64,000 nt of DNA from Citrus sinensis (GCF_022201045.2 NC_068562.1:3100001-3164000); one strand, 5' to 3'. Numbered from the stretch's first letter, positions 48,201 through 60,237 are shown. Notes: generated from the letters alone by a model not told the origin. Translations and numbers: made by a program.

Positions 48201-48843
48201 GTTTAACACTGTGAGAGTACTGTATATCAAAGTGGGCAGATTATAATTTTTTCAGAATCGTGCTTTTCATGTCTTTTCTGCTGAAATAGTTGGCATTTTC
48301 AATGATTGAGCAGATTCTGGGATTTTATGTGTATTTGATGCTTTGCAAGAGAAGTAAATTTATTTCAAGTTTTAATACTGGTTATATTCTGCAGATGGTC
48401 AGCGTGCTTCAATTTCTGAAGTGAAAGAAACAGTTAATGCTATATATGGGCATGCAATAACAAGGCCGATGTTTTGCCATCTATCAGTTGCTCGATGTCC
48501 TCTTCCTATACCCTTGCCATATCCTTCAATGTTTGGGAATCTTGTCGGACAATATGGGGAGCTTTTGAACAGCCCATTTGTAGGTTCTTCCCCAAGGGGA
48601 TCACTTGAGGTTCATTCTATACCCATGGCTGTCAGACTGCGTTCAAGCAGTGCTATTTTGCCATTTTTAGAAAATAGATTGGGAAACCTTCGGAGATATG
48701 GATTGCAGAGAGGAGCCTTGGGAGCTGAGCTACTTAGAAATTGGGGATTTGCAGACGATGAATTGTATGACATGGGAGAGATGTTGTCAAAAATGGTTTC
48801 AACAATGAAGCCTCATTCCGAAATCTCCTCTGATTCGGATTGA
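45209..48843 (+). CDS. MSTO1: Misato/DML1 (MSTO1) tubulin-like protein
   Basis: Nine exons: 45209-45280, 45412-45513, 45613-45658, 45964-46039, 46456-46822, 47075-47324, 47698-47940, 48020-48139 and 48395-48843. Phases fit and give 574 residues. The N-terminus MREIVTVQVGGFANFIGSHF is the tubulin-like 'Misato segment II' signature. The centre contains HVEFWTDFSKVHYHPQSLYE and FVVDDSGGFSAVAADLLENI, in the position of the tubulin nucleotide-binding region. The C-terminal third carries YGHAITRPMFCHLSVARCP and LGAELLRNWGF, usual in the family. Misato/DML1 proteins are distant tubulin relatives. In animals and yeast they act in mitochondrial distribution, fusion or DNA inheritance and in the spindle; the plant role is little known, and the locus suggests At4g37190. 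Exon 5 begins at the second of two duplicated acceptors. Confidence -1.
46361..46472. repeat. 56-bp tandem duplication across the exon 5 splice acceptor of Misato
   Basis: Copy 1 is 46361-46416 and copy 2 is 46417-46472, with few differences (both contain AAATGAATTGAAT, TATGTAGACC and GATGTGTAG- or AATGTGTAG-GTCTG). Each carries an AG acceptor, at 46398-46399 and 46454-46455. Only the second gives an open frame into exon 5. Confidence -1.
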
Positions 48844-50228
48844 GTCTCTAGTGGATGTTAAGCTAGTTCTCTCGAGCTCACCTGCATAACCCAACTCAAA
48901 GTCCCCAAAACCTTTGTTTCGAGAAATAATTGCTTGTAAATTTTATTCTAACGTAGATGAAGTTTTGTATTTGACAAAAGAAAGTGTGTTATACGACTGA
49001 CGAAGTGGTTTCGCTTTGAAACTTGAAAGTGATAACTTTGATGAATGAATGTTAAGGCTTATACATCTCTCTTGTTTTTCTGAAGCAGATTGGATTATTA
49101 TTATTCTTACTATTCGTCTTAAATAATCAGCTGATACTTTGGTTTCAAATCTCCACACGAGGAAAAAAGAATAATAATGTCTTAGCTCCCTTCACATCAA
49201 CGCTGTGATGGCAAAAGCAAAAAGCTTGTGCCTTGAGTTTTCATGGCTGCCCTACGAAGAAAGGTTAGGTGGGTGACTGAAACCCTACGGCATTAAATTG
49301 GAAATGAGGCGACCTTTGAAAAAAAAAATTATTAACACTCCATAAAAGAAAAAGCAAATCTATAGTTTTTTCGTTTTTTTTTAAATTCACTTATTGAGAA
49401 ATAGTATATCATTCCACATTTTTGTGTAAATAAATTATTTTTTAATAATAATTTACAAAAATGGCCTAAATTTAGCTTAAATATGAGTATATCTTAATGT
49501 ATATATATGAAAATACGTTTGTTTTTTTATTTTTCACTATCATAAAAACACACTCACCTACAGTACTATTCTGTTTGAAATTCTCATTTACAATTAAAAA
49601 ATATTGATAGTTGAATATGTAGAAAACAAAGAAAAGGGATAAATGAAAAAAAAGAAAAAGATAAAAGGATACATTATAAAGTAGGGAATAAATATATTTG
49701 ACAGGGGTATGAATGAGAGAGAATAATAAAGTTATATTTAAGTGTTTTACCATCTACATAAAAATTAGAATATTTAACTTTTTTCATTTACATTAAAACA
49801 TTTTATAACTAAACATAAGTTATAGAAAATAAACAAACTAAAAACTCTAAATGTTTCAAAAAAATAATTAAAATTCAAACTTTAGAAAAAAAACTTATTT
49901 AATTTTTTTTATAAATTCTTCACATTTACATTTCTTTTCTCCATCTAATATTATTTTATAAATGGTAAATGCTCAGTTAATCCCTCTAGTTAAATTGCTA
50001 GCAAAAAGTTAATGACTAGTTACTTTTTAATCATAGAAATGTTGTTACGTTAAAGGATACTTCAAAAAAAAAATTACGCTTTAATTTTCCTGATATAGAC
50101 ATAAAATAACTTCGCAAGAAGTACAAAATCCCTTTTTAAAACAATGAAAACAGACAGAATTTGTTGGTTGAAACTTGAAAAAGCTTATTCGAATAATTTG
50201 TGAAGCTATTAATCGATATATACTGAGG
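48844..50228. other. 3' flank of Misato and AT-rich spacer
   Basis: 3' UTR up to about 49050. Beyond that there is poly-A/T sequence; the frame at 49472-49753 on the minus strand is F/Y/L-rich low-complexity. No gene. Confidence -1.
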
Positions 50229-51081
50229 ATCCACCTATAATGATATCACGGTGGTACCGTGCCATATCCTTTGTCTTTTGTGGCTGCAGTATTATAAATT
50301 TTCATATAACCTATTTTTACTCGTTTTTATTTAAACTTTGATTCACAAATATTAAGTTAATATCTACTGCATCCATATGAACATTTTAGTTAGCACCTTA
50401 TACTATTTATTCTTTATAAATTCTTATTCTATATTGCACTTATATTATAATACTTCCTCTGTGAAGCGAAATGCCCACGTCGAACCCACAAACCCGACCC
50501 ATATACTATTTCCATTTCCGGTCACTTCACCGGCCAAGGTTGGTACCGATCGGAAGATCCTACGATGCCGGTCATCTCCATGCCAACCTTGTCGCCGAAA
50601 AGCGTTCAAAAAACTGCTGATTAAAGCCGTGAAAAGCCGCGGAACCGCCGCTTCAATTCTCCATGATTTCTCTGGTTTCCGGCGACGCTATCACTGTTTT
50701 GCTCCCCACGATTCCCTCTGTATTTTTTGACCAATCACAGCCACCGGGGGAGCCGATTTGCCGTTGATTGATCGTTGAAGGATTCACGGCTTTGGGAGCT
50801 CGATCCGGCCCCATCACCACGCGCGGCAGGTCACCACCGCCACCGTTGGACTCAGCTCGGCCAGAAGTGTCTAACGTGAGTTTTCTGTCGCCATCAGTTG
50901 AAATCCGGTCACCGTTGGTCGGCATGGGTATTTCGGTAATGTTCACATGGATGCAGTTGAAATTAACTTAATATTTGTAAGGTAAAGTTTAAATAAAAAA
51001 GAGTGAAATGAGTTATATGAAAATTTATCACAAAAGACAAAAAAAAATGACACGGTACCACAGTGGTACCGCAAGCGATCC
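50229..51081. mobile_element. Non-autonomous DNA transposon with long terminal inverted repeats (MULE/foldback-like)
   Basis: Left arm about 50250-50389 and right arm about 50938-51071 are inverted copies. Shared blocks include GGTGGTACCGTG (left) versus GTGGTACCGTG (right, reversed), TTTGTCTTTTGTG, ATAAATTTTCATATAAC, TTTATTTAAACTTT, ACAAATATTAAGTTAAT and CTGCATCCATNTGAACAT. The outer edges share AGGATC. The interior (about 50480-50937) is strikingly GC-rich compared with its surroundings and carries open frames on both strands, but no transposase. A 9-bp target duplication was not evident. The structure is that of a Pack-MULE-type element or a captured fragment between long TIRs. Confidence -1.
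50480..50937. pseudogene. GC-rich insert inside the long-TIR element, possible captured gene fragment
   Basis: The minus strand has an open frame from 50946 to 50653 (MNITEIPMPTNGDRISTDGD ... GCDWSKNTEGIVGSKTVIAS ... SPETREIMEN) with normal-looking residue composition. The plus strand 50377-50730 is also open but begins in the TIR. I do not recognise the protein. Composition suggests sequence of genic origin. Whether it is expressed is unknown. Confidence -1.
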
Positions 51082-51520
51082 TTATATTGATTATTTTTGT
51101 GAAGCTAAAAATAATTATTTTTCAATAATTTTTACTCCGATGCAATAAAAGTTTATTATAATTCAAATTCACGTGGTCAGAGAAAGCGATTTCATGAAAT
51201 TCACAAGATGAATATAAGAACACAGGCATAGTTGCTATCTGTGAGTTATTTATTACATAGATTCTTAGTCGTAGGCAAGTTCACAAAATCTTTGGTCAAC
51301 AATATTAAAACAATATAAAAATAATAATAATAAATGAATAAACAAACGGACACCAGTTTCATGGGAAAAAAATTTGATCAGTATTTTAATTGATAAGCAA
51401 AAGGAGTGTGGGACACCACTGATGAACCCTCAATCAAGCAGTGAGTTTGATAGAATATTCCTATTGCTTCTACAATCTTTTAGCCCCTCTCTTAATGTGC
51501 AATATATATATGGATCCCTC

Positions 51521-51625
51521 TAAGTTACATGCATGTAACTTACAATCCTCTCACATGAATAGTGAGTGGACCCATATTATTCACTATTCATGTGAGAGGG
51601 TTGTAAGGTACATGCATGTAACTTA
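51521..51625. repeat. Foldback repeat, 45-bp arms
   Basis: Arms 51521-51565 and 51581-51625 are inverted copies with two mismatches out of 45, around a 15-nt loop. Each arm contains the palindrome TTACATGCATGTAA. It may be a small MITE or a hairpin RNA source. Confidence -1.
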
Positions 51626-53577
51626 TCATTAACCTATATATATATATATATTTTATCCTTCTGAAATTAGATATCATCTCAATTTATATTCCTATTTACC
51701 TACCATTGTTTTTCTTTTCTTTTAATCGATTATTTTTCATTTTTACAGAGATCCCCATTAAATGATTATGGCTGGGGATCATCACGGATTGTCAGTCACA
51801 GTTTTCAGAAACAAGCGATAAACTTGGTACCTGTAGCAATCTGATCTTTATAAATAGAAAATCTTAAAAAGGATGCATTAATACACAGAAATCCTCCTCC
51901 CTAAAATTCTTTTTCTCTCCTTAAATCAAGCACCCAATCCACTGTTGGGGAAAAAAAAGAAGAAGAAAAGAAGATTCATGCATTACTGATAGTCTTTATA
52001 ATTAATGCAACAGGACAAAAGTGTCAAGTAAATTGTGTAGTAGAACCAACTGACAAATTAGCCCTCATTAAGTGCTATCGCAGTAATAACGAAGTCGCGA
52101 TCAAAATCTGCTGTGCGTTCACAATCAATTATCTATTAATTTGATATTAAACTAGTGCAAAAAAAAAAAATCAACAAAAAGGAAGGATAGAATGAGAATG
52201 GTTGTCATACACTGTTTAAAGACTAAAGAAAGAAACAAAAGAGCTTTAAGAAACTGACTTGCCAACTTCAGATTTACAAGTTTATAATTTAACAAGAAAA
52301 AAAAGAAAGGTGAAGCAAGTACCATTCCTACTGAACAATGATTAGACCCCAACTGGAAAAACAAAAAGCTGTACTAGAAGATCAAAGTGGTTCTACTTTT
52401 TAAAATTTTGGATCTCTTTTTTTTTTTTTCACCCATAAACAATGCATATTAGTTGAGGCTTCGGATCATCATTTGTAAATCACTTTCCCCTCTTTTTCTC
52501 CTTCTTTTCTAACCTGTAAGCCGCAGGTAAGAGCTGAGCTTAGCTTCACAGCCACAGATAACAAAAAGGGCATTAGATTTTTGCATTTATCATCAATAAC
52601 AATATATCTTCGAAAAGCTAAGATTTATGAGTACCAGTAAAGAGATCTTGACAGAGGTCGGCCGTAATTTTTGAAAAAGTAGCATTGCTTAAAACTGTGT
52701 AGGGTTAGCATTGCTTAACTTTGACAATATACAAGAACTCATTACTCATGAAACAAAAACTTGACCCCAAAAAAAAAAAAAAAGAATAGTAATAACGAAA
52801 GACCGGAGATATTATAGATATTTGTTATTAGCTTTCAGTGCATAACAAGTTAAACCGAAAAACTCTAATCCCAAAATTATGGTAATGATTTCAATGCAAT
52901 TAATTTCTTTCAGAAAACTTGTGCGACAGCTCAAGGGGCATTTTGACATGCAACCTAAATCATAATTCAATTAAATTAAAGAGTTGACCGAAAATATCTG
53001 ATCAGGGACAAAGGATTTGTCTTTTCCGTAAAAGAAGTGCAAAATGAGAGCGGATGACGTGCCCAAGTCAAGCATATTTAATGAATTGATTTAACACAAG
53101 AAAATCCCATAAACAACCCACCGGCAGCTACCTCAATTTTGCAGTAGTATGTTATTGAAAACACTCGTTCAGAATTTCAAAGATGCATTGGACCTAACCT
53201 AATCAATTTACATGCCGACAGTTTTCTATGACAAGAAAATTAAGTATGCTGTAAATCTAAGGCTGCTATTAACTTATAAAATTGATCTAGAAATGAGACG
53301 TTCCTATTCTCTTAGTGAAATGAAAAGACAATAACCCTACTGCTTTATGCAATAAAAGAGTAATTTGTCTTTCCTGAAACTGCAACCCATCAATTACTTG
53401 CCCAATTTACGGAAACCAAGCCCTCAACCTAATGCATAGGGGACAAAGACAAAACACATATATAATGTATTTGTTGAACGAACAATGAGAAAAAATTTGG
53501 GAAAAAAATAATAGAAAATACAAACCTAAAAATGGAAAAAACTGCTGCAGTAAATGATATAAAAGAGATGCAAAAGA
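51626..53577. other. Spacer downstream of the LBD gene
   Basis: (AT)n at about 51634-51650. The rest is AT-rich with no recognised gene; the right end holds the LBD 3' UTR. The minus-strand frame 52152-52364 is F/L-rich and not credible. Confidence -1.
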
Positions 53578-54468
53578 TCAACAAGATGGGCCACCGATAC
53601 TCCTACCCTCCTCACTTGGAGATTTTTGCTGCTGTTGAGTTTGTGGCGGCGGCGGCGGCTGTTGCTGCAAGAGCTGAGCTTGAAGAGGATGCGCTGTAGC
53701 ATGGTGATGATGATGCTCCGCTGGTTGTTGCTGTGCTTGAATCTGATAAGAGTTATCGAAACCCCCCAAAGCCAAAGAAGGGGACATAGTGCCACCACTC
53801 ATTTGATTATTAAACCCAGTTGGAGCATCGAATCCACTGTTAAACCTCACAAGCTCTTGTTGCTGCTCATAACTTCTCAACATCTCTTGCTGCTCCTTTG
53901 CAGCTACGGCTGCAGCCAGTTGCTGGGCCTCGAACATCTGCTGCTGTTGCTGATTATGTTGATGTTGATGCTGTGGATCGCGTATCACCAACTGCCCGCT
54001 GTGGGACGATCCCGTAGGTATACCCATCATGGGCACCATGCCATGCTGTATAACAGTTGATGATGATGGGTTACCCAAATGTTGTTGTGGCATAAAAGCT
54101 TGAGCTTGCAACATGGGCATCATGGCTTGAGGACCAATATACGTTGCCAACTCTTTCTTTGCGCTATAAAGATCGCTCTGCACTTGTTTCAGCCTATGTT
54201 GTAAGATCGAGATCAGACCTACGCAGCCATAAACCGGGTCACGAAGGCGGGCCTCGGCCTCATAAGCCAATGAGTTAACGGCGTCTTCTCGGAGGTTGGT
54301 AGCCAGTTCGTTTAGAAGCTTAGCAACATTGCTAGCACCAAACACCTTGTGTACGTTAGCAAATTTTTGTGGCTGGTCCGGTGGAAAATATGGTGCAAAT
54401 ACGCATTCTTGCGTGCATTTTCGACGGAGAAACTTGCACGCTGCACATGGCGAATTTGAAGAAGACAT
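53578..54468 (-). CDS. LBD36: LOB-domain transcription factor, class I (ASL1/LBD36-like)
   Basis: A single coding exon of 296 residues from the ATG at 54468. The LOB domain covers residues about 6-107. It has the zinc-like C-block CX2CX6CX3C at Cys8, Cys11, Cys18 and Cys22 (PCAACKFLRRKCTQEC), the GAS block (FANVHKVFGASNVAKLLNEL), and the leucine-zipper-like coil (VYGCVGLISILQHRLKQVQS). These features put it in class I beside AS2, and the tail starting ELATYIGPQAMMPMLQAQAF resembles ASL1/LBD36. The C-terminal half is low complexity: poly-Gln, a HHHHH run, PPPPP and QQQQ. LBD proteins are nuclear DNA-binding regulators of organ boundaries and leaf/petal polarity. CAG/CTG-type triplet runs encode the glutamines and may vary in length between individuals. 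Confidence -1.
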   Translation of the reverse strand: MSSSNSPCAACKFLRRKCTQECVFAPYFPPDQPQKFANVHKVFGASNVAKLLNELATNLREDAVNSLAYEAEARLRDPVYGCVGLISILQHRLKQVQSDLYSAKKELATYIGPQAMMPMLQAQAFMPQQHLGNPSSSTVIQHGMVPMMGIPTGSSHSGQLVIRDPQHQHQHNQQQQQMFEAQQLAAAVAAKEQQEMLRSYEQQQELVRFNSGFDAPTGFNNQMSGGTMSPSLALGGFDNSYQIQAQQQPAEHHHHHATAHPLQAQLLQQQPPPPPQTQQQQKSPSEEGRSIGGPSC

Positions 54469-55560
54469 TTTTTTTTAAAATTTTCCAAACTGATTCACAA
54501 AACACAAAAAAAAATATCAACAAAAATAAATCGAATCAGTATTACTTGAGTTTATTTATTATATTTAACAGAAATGAAAAAAAAAAAAAGCATTCATTCA
54601 GTGCAAGTATCATTTACCAATTCATGAGCAGAAAGTGCTCATTAAAAAAGCTTCATGCTGCTTTTAAAACCGCCATGATTAGTCATAAATGATACATATA
54701 ATCAACAGTTACTTATAACCGAAGCTAACTGATCATTTACCCCCAAAAAAAAAAATCTTGGCATAAATCATCCGACATGATGCAACAATAATAGAATCGG
54801 CGAGAATTAAAAGCGTCAACGAAGAAGTTTTTATGAGTTTATCTCTCTAAAATGCAGACTTTCTTTCTCTCTGTGTGTCTCTTGTCTCTTTTTATCTCAC
54901 ACGCTTCATCGTCATCTTGTAATGCAAGAAACTGTTGGTCTATTGGATCTTTCTAGATCCGTTTTTTTGGTAAAATTTTTGTTTTTTGTGTTAGATAAAT
55001 ATGAAAAAATAAATAAAACAAATCTTCTAATCTTCGTATCCAAACACAGCATGATCTTCCCATATCCATGCTCAAAGAAAATCAATCGCTTTAGAAAACT
55101 AACACACGATAAATAACTTTTATTTTATTTTATTAAAAAATAACAACTTAGAATATGTATACCTTTGGTTTTGTTTAAGAAACTCGATTCCGATCAAAGC
55201 CTCTCTCTCCGTCCATACGTGTAAAACCTGCAAGAAAAGAATCTAACAGCGATAAGAAAGCGAAAACGCCGACGTTTTGTACGACAATGATTGAACGAAC
55301 TGCAGGCAAATGGAGAGCAACCGTACCTTACAGAAAGAAAGAGAGAGAGAGAGAGAGAGAGTGCTCTCTTCTTTGGGTTGACGATCCGATCTTTGAGTTT
55401 AACGATCCCAACGGAAGAAGAATGAGAAAAGTGTTTAATTATCAATTACGATTTACGATAAATATAAATAAACAAACAATGAAAGAGTTAAGAGAGAGAG
55501 AGAGAGAGAGAGATGGATTGTTTAATAAAATGAAACATAAATAAATGATGGATTTAAAAA
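54469..55560 (-). promoter_or_regulatory. Upstream leader and promoter side of the LBD gene with two GA microsatellites
   Basis: (GA)n tracts at about 55338-55361 and 55491-55512 read as CT repeats on the coding strand. On the minus strand the segment around 55200-55330 has transcribed-leader character, and donors near 55320 suggest a 5'-UTR intron, common in AS2-like genes. No other coding sequence. Confidence -1.
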
Positions 55561-58500
55561 GGAAGGAGAAGGGCAGGACGTCATTTACAATTAATTAATA
55601 ATTATATATATGCGGTGAAATGCGTACCGTTGAGATTTGTAGGACTCTTTTTTACCGTCGATTAATATTATTTTTCATTTTACTAATTTCTTGTTTCATC
55701 AAATGTAAAATTCATCATGCCTTCAAAGAAAGGGAAACGACAACTTATTCAATGCGTAAGTGGGAGTCACCACTTTGTCTCCGTTCTACTTCCATCCATG
55801 TCAATGCCGAAATTGCCCTCCCTTCCTTCGGTTCAAAATGTCATTCAGCTGCAATTCTCTTCTAAATTAAAGCTAGTGTTTTGAAATTGGAAGTGGCTCA
55901 AGATAAAAGATTAGAATCCGTGGACTGCAAAATGCAGATAAGCATGGCATTAACTTTTATTTTAAATATAAGTTATTTTAACGTGACAATTGCTATATAT
56001 AATTATTTTAATTGTAAACTCAATTTCAATAAGTTGAACAATTAATGACAAATTTTTTAATATATTATGAGACAAATAAGATCTAAATATTTGAAATATA
56101 GCGATCATTAGATTGAAAAAATAATTATGAAATCATATTTTTATGGTTAGGTTAATTATCAAAATGGTTTATTATTAGATGAAGACAAAGAAAATATTAA
56201 CAAAAATTTTTCATGTAATTGACTAATTAAATACACTGTTCATATAATATTATGTGACCAAGAATATTGGACTATTTATTTATCCATTATGTGACACAAT
56301 AATTATGATCATTTAACAGTTGCAGGTAAAAAATGATAAATGTCAGTGTGTATAATTTTCAAATGAAAAAATAAGACGTACTCTTTATATCCGAATATTC
56401 GAATATAATAATATGCCAATCATTAAAATAACATAATGGTTATAGTACCATGCTTTTAAAATTAGGTAAGCTTCATAAAACACTCTTTTTTAATATCAAC
56501 ATAAATATTATGACAATAGAGTGGATTTATAAGACTTTATTAATAATTTTTAACAATATAATATCTTTATGTTTATTGCTGTTAATATGACATCACAATT
56601 ATATTCATACTAAACATGTATCATTAAAAGTACTTTGTATAATATTTGAGGACAAACTGAAATAACCCCTTTTTCGTATATATTTTAAAGGAAAATTGAC
56701 CCTCTATTTTCTTCCAAAATTTCTATGAACTAAAATACGAATTGGCATGAATAAAAAAAAAATAGACAAAAAAGTACCCCGAAAATGGAGGGGCAAAAAC
56801 ACAAAAGGGTGACCAAAAATATATTTAAACATACCTTAAAAACTAAATTTTACTCTTGTGATAAAGTAAACTAATGGTGCTTCTAAATTTTTAATGTCTA
56901 AAAGAGAAATGTGATGTGGTATTAACCATAATCAAACCTCCATTAACCACATTTTATTGAAAACTAGAATAACAAAAAAAAAATGTTGACATAATTGTAC
57001 AAATAATAATTGATACTAGAATACCAATTAACGTTTGGTGGGTATTTATGTAATTTGAGATAACGCTTGCCGATCGAGCGCATAATTTCCTTCTCGGGAG
57101 GCCGTACACGTCCATGTAGCGTGGGCGTCAACTCTCATAGCGAATGCGACCCCCGCTTTGAATTGACAGTTGCTTCTCTCAGCTGGACAGGGGCAATTTC
57201 GTAAAGCCATACATCCTAATCACAGCCCACCGTTTCTCGATTCACTCCGTCTTTAAAACCTTCCTTTGCATCAGCGCGCAGGCACGAGCGGCGAGCCACA
57301 AGACAAAAGAGTGACTTTTCACAGGGTGGTGATTACCTGACCTGCTATTGCCCATTCAGAGGCCGTACGGAGCTTGCGCACCGCCGCACATACTTTTCAC
57401 CGACCTTTTTGGCATATCTTCTAAAGTTGTTTTTCTTTTTCACTAAAAGATGTAAATTCTCTAAAGTTGCTTTCCACTTTCATTAGCTAGGTGACTAAAT
57501 CCGAAGCGCTGCCGCAAAAATTGGTGGACGGCACCTCCTCAAATCTAACGCCTATAGTCACTGTTCAGGTTATATCAGTGGCCACCGACTCGACGGATAA
57601 ATTAATCGCCTACATGTTGACAATTTGATAATTTGTTTATAAATAAATTATCGATTCTTAATTAGTCATGACATATTTGTAACTTGGAGGTTTTAAAAAG
57701 TTGAAATTTCGAAGTGTATACAAGTCAGCACGTGACCAACCCAATGCTTACGTGGATTTATGGCATGCATGCGTGTGATATCGACTGGTATTTGGTGTTA
57801 GGAAATTCCATCTGTGTTTCTCACTGAATTAAAATATTGTTATCCTATTTTGGAACAGTTTGATTACGACTAATGTGAAACCAACTATTTAGTACCTTGG
57901 TTCAAAGAAATACAAGGAGCGGAGAGGAGACGTTGAGGAAGGAGACAGAAAAAAAAAAAAATTATACATCGAACTAAATAATGAAAATGAAATTGATTCT
58001 TTTTTTTACTCGTCATCTTCTCTCTTTCTTTTCTTTCTATTTTTCTCCTCTCTTATCATTTCTTCCAATTAAAAATGGGCTGAGTTTGAGATTACGGTAC
58101 AGTTGATTCGTTGAAACGATAAGAGAGAACATTTAAGATGTAGTTAGAGCAAATGGGTTGATAAGAGGAAAACCGAACGGGAAATTGAGGTAAGTGAAAA
58201 AGGTACACATGTTAAGCCACGGAGTGTAGAGATAATCACTTTACTTAAACGGAAAGCGGGAGAGGGAAAGCGCTGGGGTATGTAGAGTAATGTAGATTGA
58301 AGTGCAGTGTAATGGAACGTCAGCTGTCAGCGAAAATATACTCAACGAAAACGACGCTTAATAAATTATTTTTTTATTATTATGAGCGACGTGGACAAAA
58401 AGGAAGCAAAGGTGAGCCATTGTGTAACCATTAATGGCTCTACCATGCGCAGTCACGTACGGTCAAATAAATCGCAGAGAAGATGATCAGTCGCTACTCA

Positions 58501-59765
58501 CCAGTCATCAATCATCAGTGTGTTTGGTAAGCAATTGCGTGCCCGTGGATTTATTCCGTTAATATTTTATCATTTATCGGATCATAGTCGTCATCTTTTC
58601 TCTTCTTGTCTTTATCATCATTTATCATTTCGTCGTTGTAACCTATTCAACTTAAATAACGTACGCTTCGTTGGTTATATAATAATTGTTTCGGCACATT
58701 ATGCCGAACGATATCAATTTTCTTGTAAAATTTTACGATCGTAGATCACTGCTCCCAGTACTCGTTTTTATGGTGGCTCCAGGAGCCATTGCATGCAAAT
58801 CACCAAATTTGTCTCATCCAGCTTAATTTATTCGAATTTTTTTATTTCTCACTCTTTTCTATTTTTGTTTTCCTTTAGTTACATGTATGTATACTCTCTG
58901 TCTTGGCTTGACTGAGACCCTGTTGCCTTTCCATTCGCTTTTTCAGATTTTCAGTGATGTGTTGTTTCAACTAAAATTTTCGGCTTTAATTTTTTACCCA
59001 AAATTTAAATCATTGATATCATTTAATCTAATTAACTTCTAATATTTATTATTGGATTCTGTGACTTTAAGTATCCATTATTGAATTTAATGAAATCAAT
59101 GCTCAAAATTTAAATCAAAATTTTAAGTAAAAAAAAAAATTAAGTTGAAGTAACATTTTCCGTTTTACATGTATAATTTGATTTTATATAAGAACTGAAA
59201 TGACAAAGCGATTAGGCATCTATATAACTAGTCGCATGGTAGTTTATGGACTCCAAGCAGAGTAAAAACAAATAAATTGGTCAAAGTTCAGTAGCGGCAG
59301 CAATCATTATTCACCAATGAGATTGAAGACGGACTTGAAAATCATAAAGAATGAATAGAGAGAGGTACGTGGGATCAACATATAAGTTATAGGAAAATGA
59401 TACCACACAGGCACAGGGCAGCACTAGTATACGAATATCTCAATATCTTTCTACTTATCCGCAATAGGCCAAATGGCAGAAACAAACAAAAGGATTAAAA
59501 TTAAAAAAAAAAATAGAGTGACTGGACGTCCCATTCCGTTGGATGGGTAGGTACTGAAAGAAAGATTAAGTCAACTACGAGAGGATTTGACGGTGCGTTT
59601 AAGGATCTTGCTAAATCTGTGCTGGTATAATAATAACTGTCATATGGTATGTTAGACTTATCATGTTTTAAAATGATAAAAAAAAAAAAACAAAAAAATA
59701 AAAAAAAAAGAGGGGGAAAAGGGAAAAACTGTCAATACTTATCAGATTATTTTTAAGGATTTTGC
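55561..59765. other. Intergenic spacer, no gene recognised
   Basis: AT-rich except for a GC-richer island at about 57060-57400, which contains GGCCGTACACG and GGCCGTACGGAGC and may be a remnant of a promoter or CpG-rich repeat. Small frames (55620-55865, 58520-58744) have no recognisable similarity. Confidence -1.
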
Positions 59766-59875
59766 TATGTTACAATTAATGTAACATACACAAGCCACAA
59801 GAACCACACAAATTATGGGACCCACATGTTTGTGTGGTTCTTGTGGCTTGTGTATGTTACATTAATTGTAACATA
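59766..59875. repeat. Perfect 47-bp foldback hairpin
   Basis: Arms 59766-59812 and 59829-59875 are exact inverted copies (TATGTTACAATTAATGTAAC... at the outer edge, GAACCACACAAA at the inner edge) with a 16-nt loop. It may be a recent foldback/MITE insertion or a hairpin RNA precursor. Confidence -1.
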
Positions 59876-60026
59876 TTGTTCACACGGATTTTACATGTTC
59901 TTCAGTGGGATCAGAGATGGGAAAACTTCTATTTTGTTACTATTATTACTTGGCAGCTTTGCTCTTTTTTTGGGATAAACAAAAATAAAATTAGTCATTG
60001 GTAAAGAGAGAATTTTGCGTACTCAT

Positions 60027-60237
60027 GCACTATTTGGTATTGAACTATGGCAAGAAAAAAAATAGTTAACTATGAAATAAAAATCAATAAAATATAATAA
60101 ATATAATTTTAAAATAATAATTTTGACAAAAATAATGAAAATTTTATAGATTTTTCATTATAAAAGTGATGAATAAAATCAACTTATAAAACACTTTAGT
60201 GCTGTAATTTTTTTCCAACTTCAATACTAAACAGGGC
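60027..60237. mobile_element. hAT-like MITE
   Basis: About 211 bp, A/T-rich and non-coding. The ends GCACTATTTGGTATTGA and, reversed, GCCCTGTTTAGTATTGA match at 14 of 17 positions. This is the well-known plant MITE terminus with GTTTGGTATTG. The flanks share only CTCA, so the 8-bp target duplication is decayed or boundaries are off by a few bases. Confidence -1.

Noticed and set aside
54296-54692. Plus-strand frames over the LBD gene start
   Set aside because: Antisense shadows of the LOB domain.
58520-58744. 74-codon frame in the spacer before bL25
   Set aside because: No family resemblance, and its flanks show no promoter or splice support.
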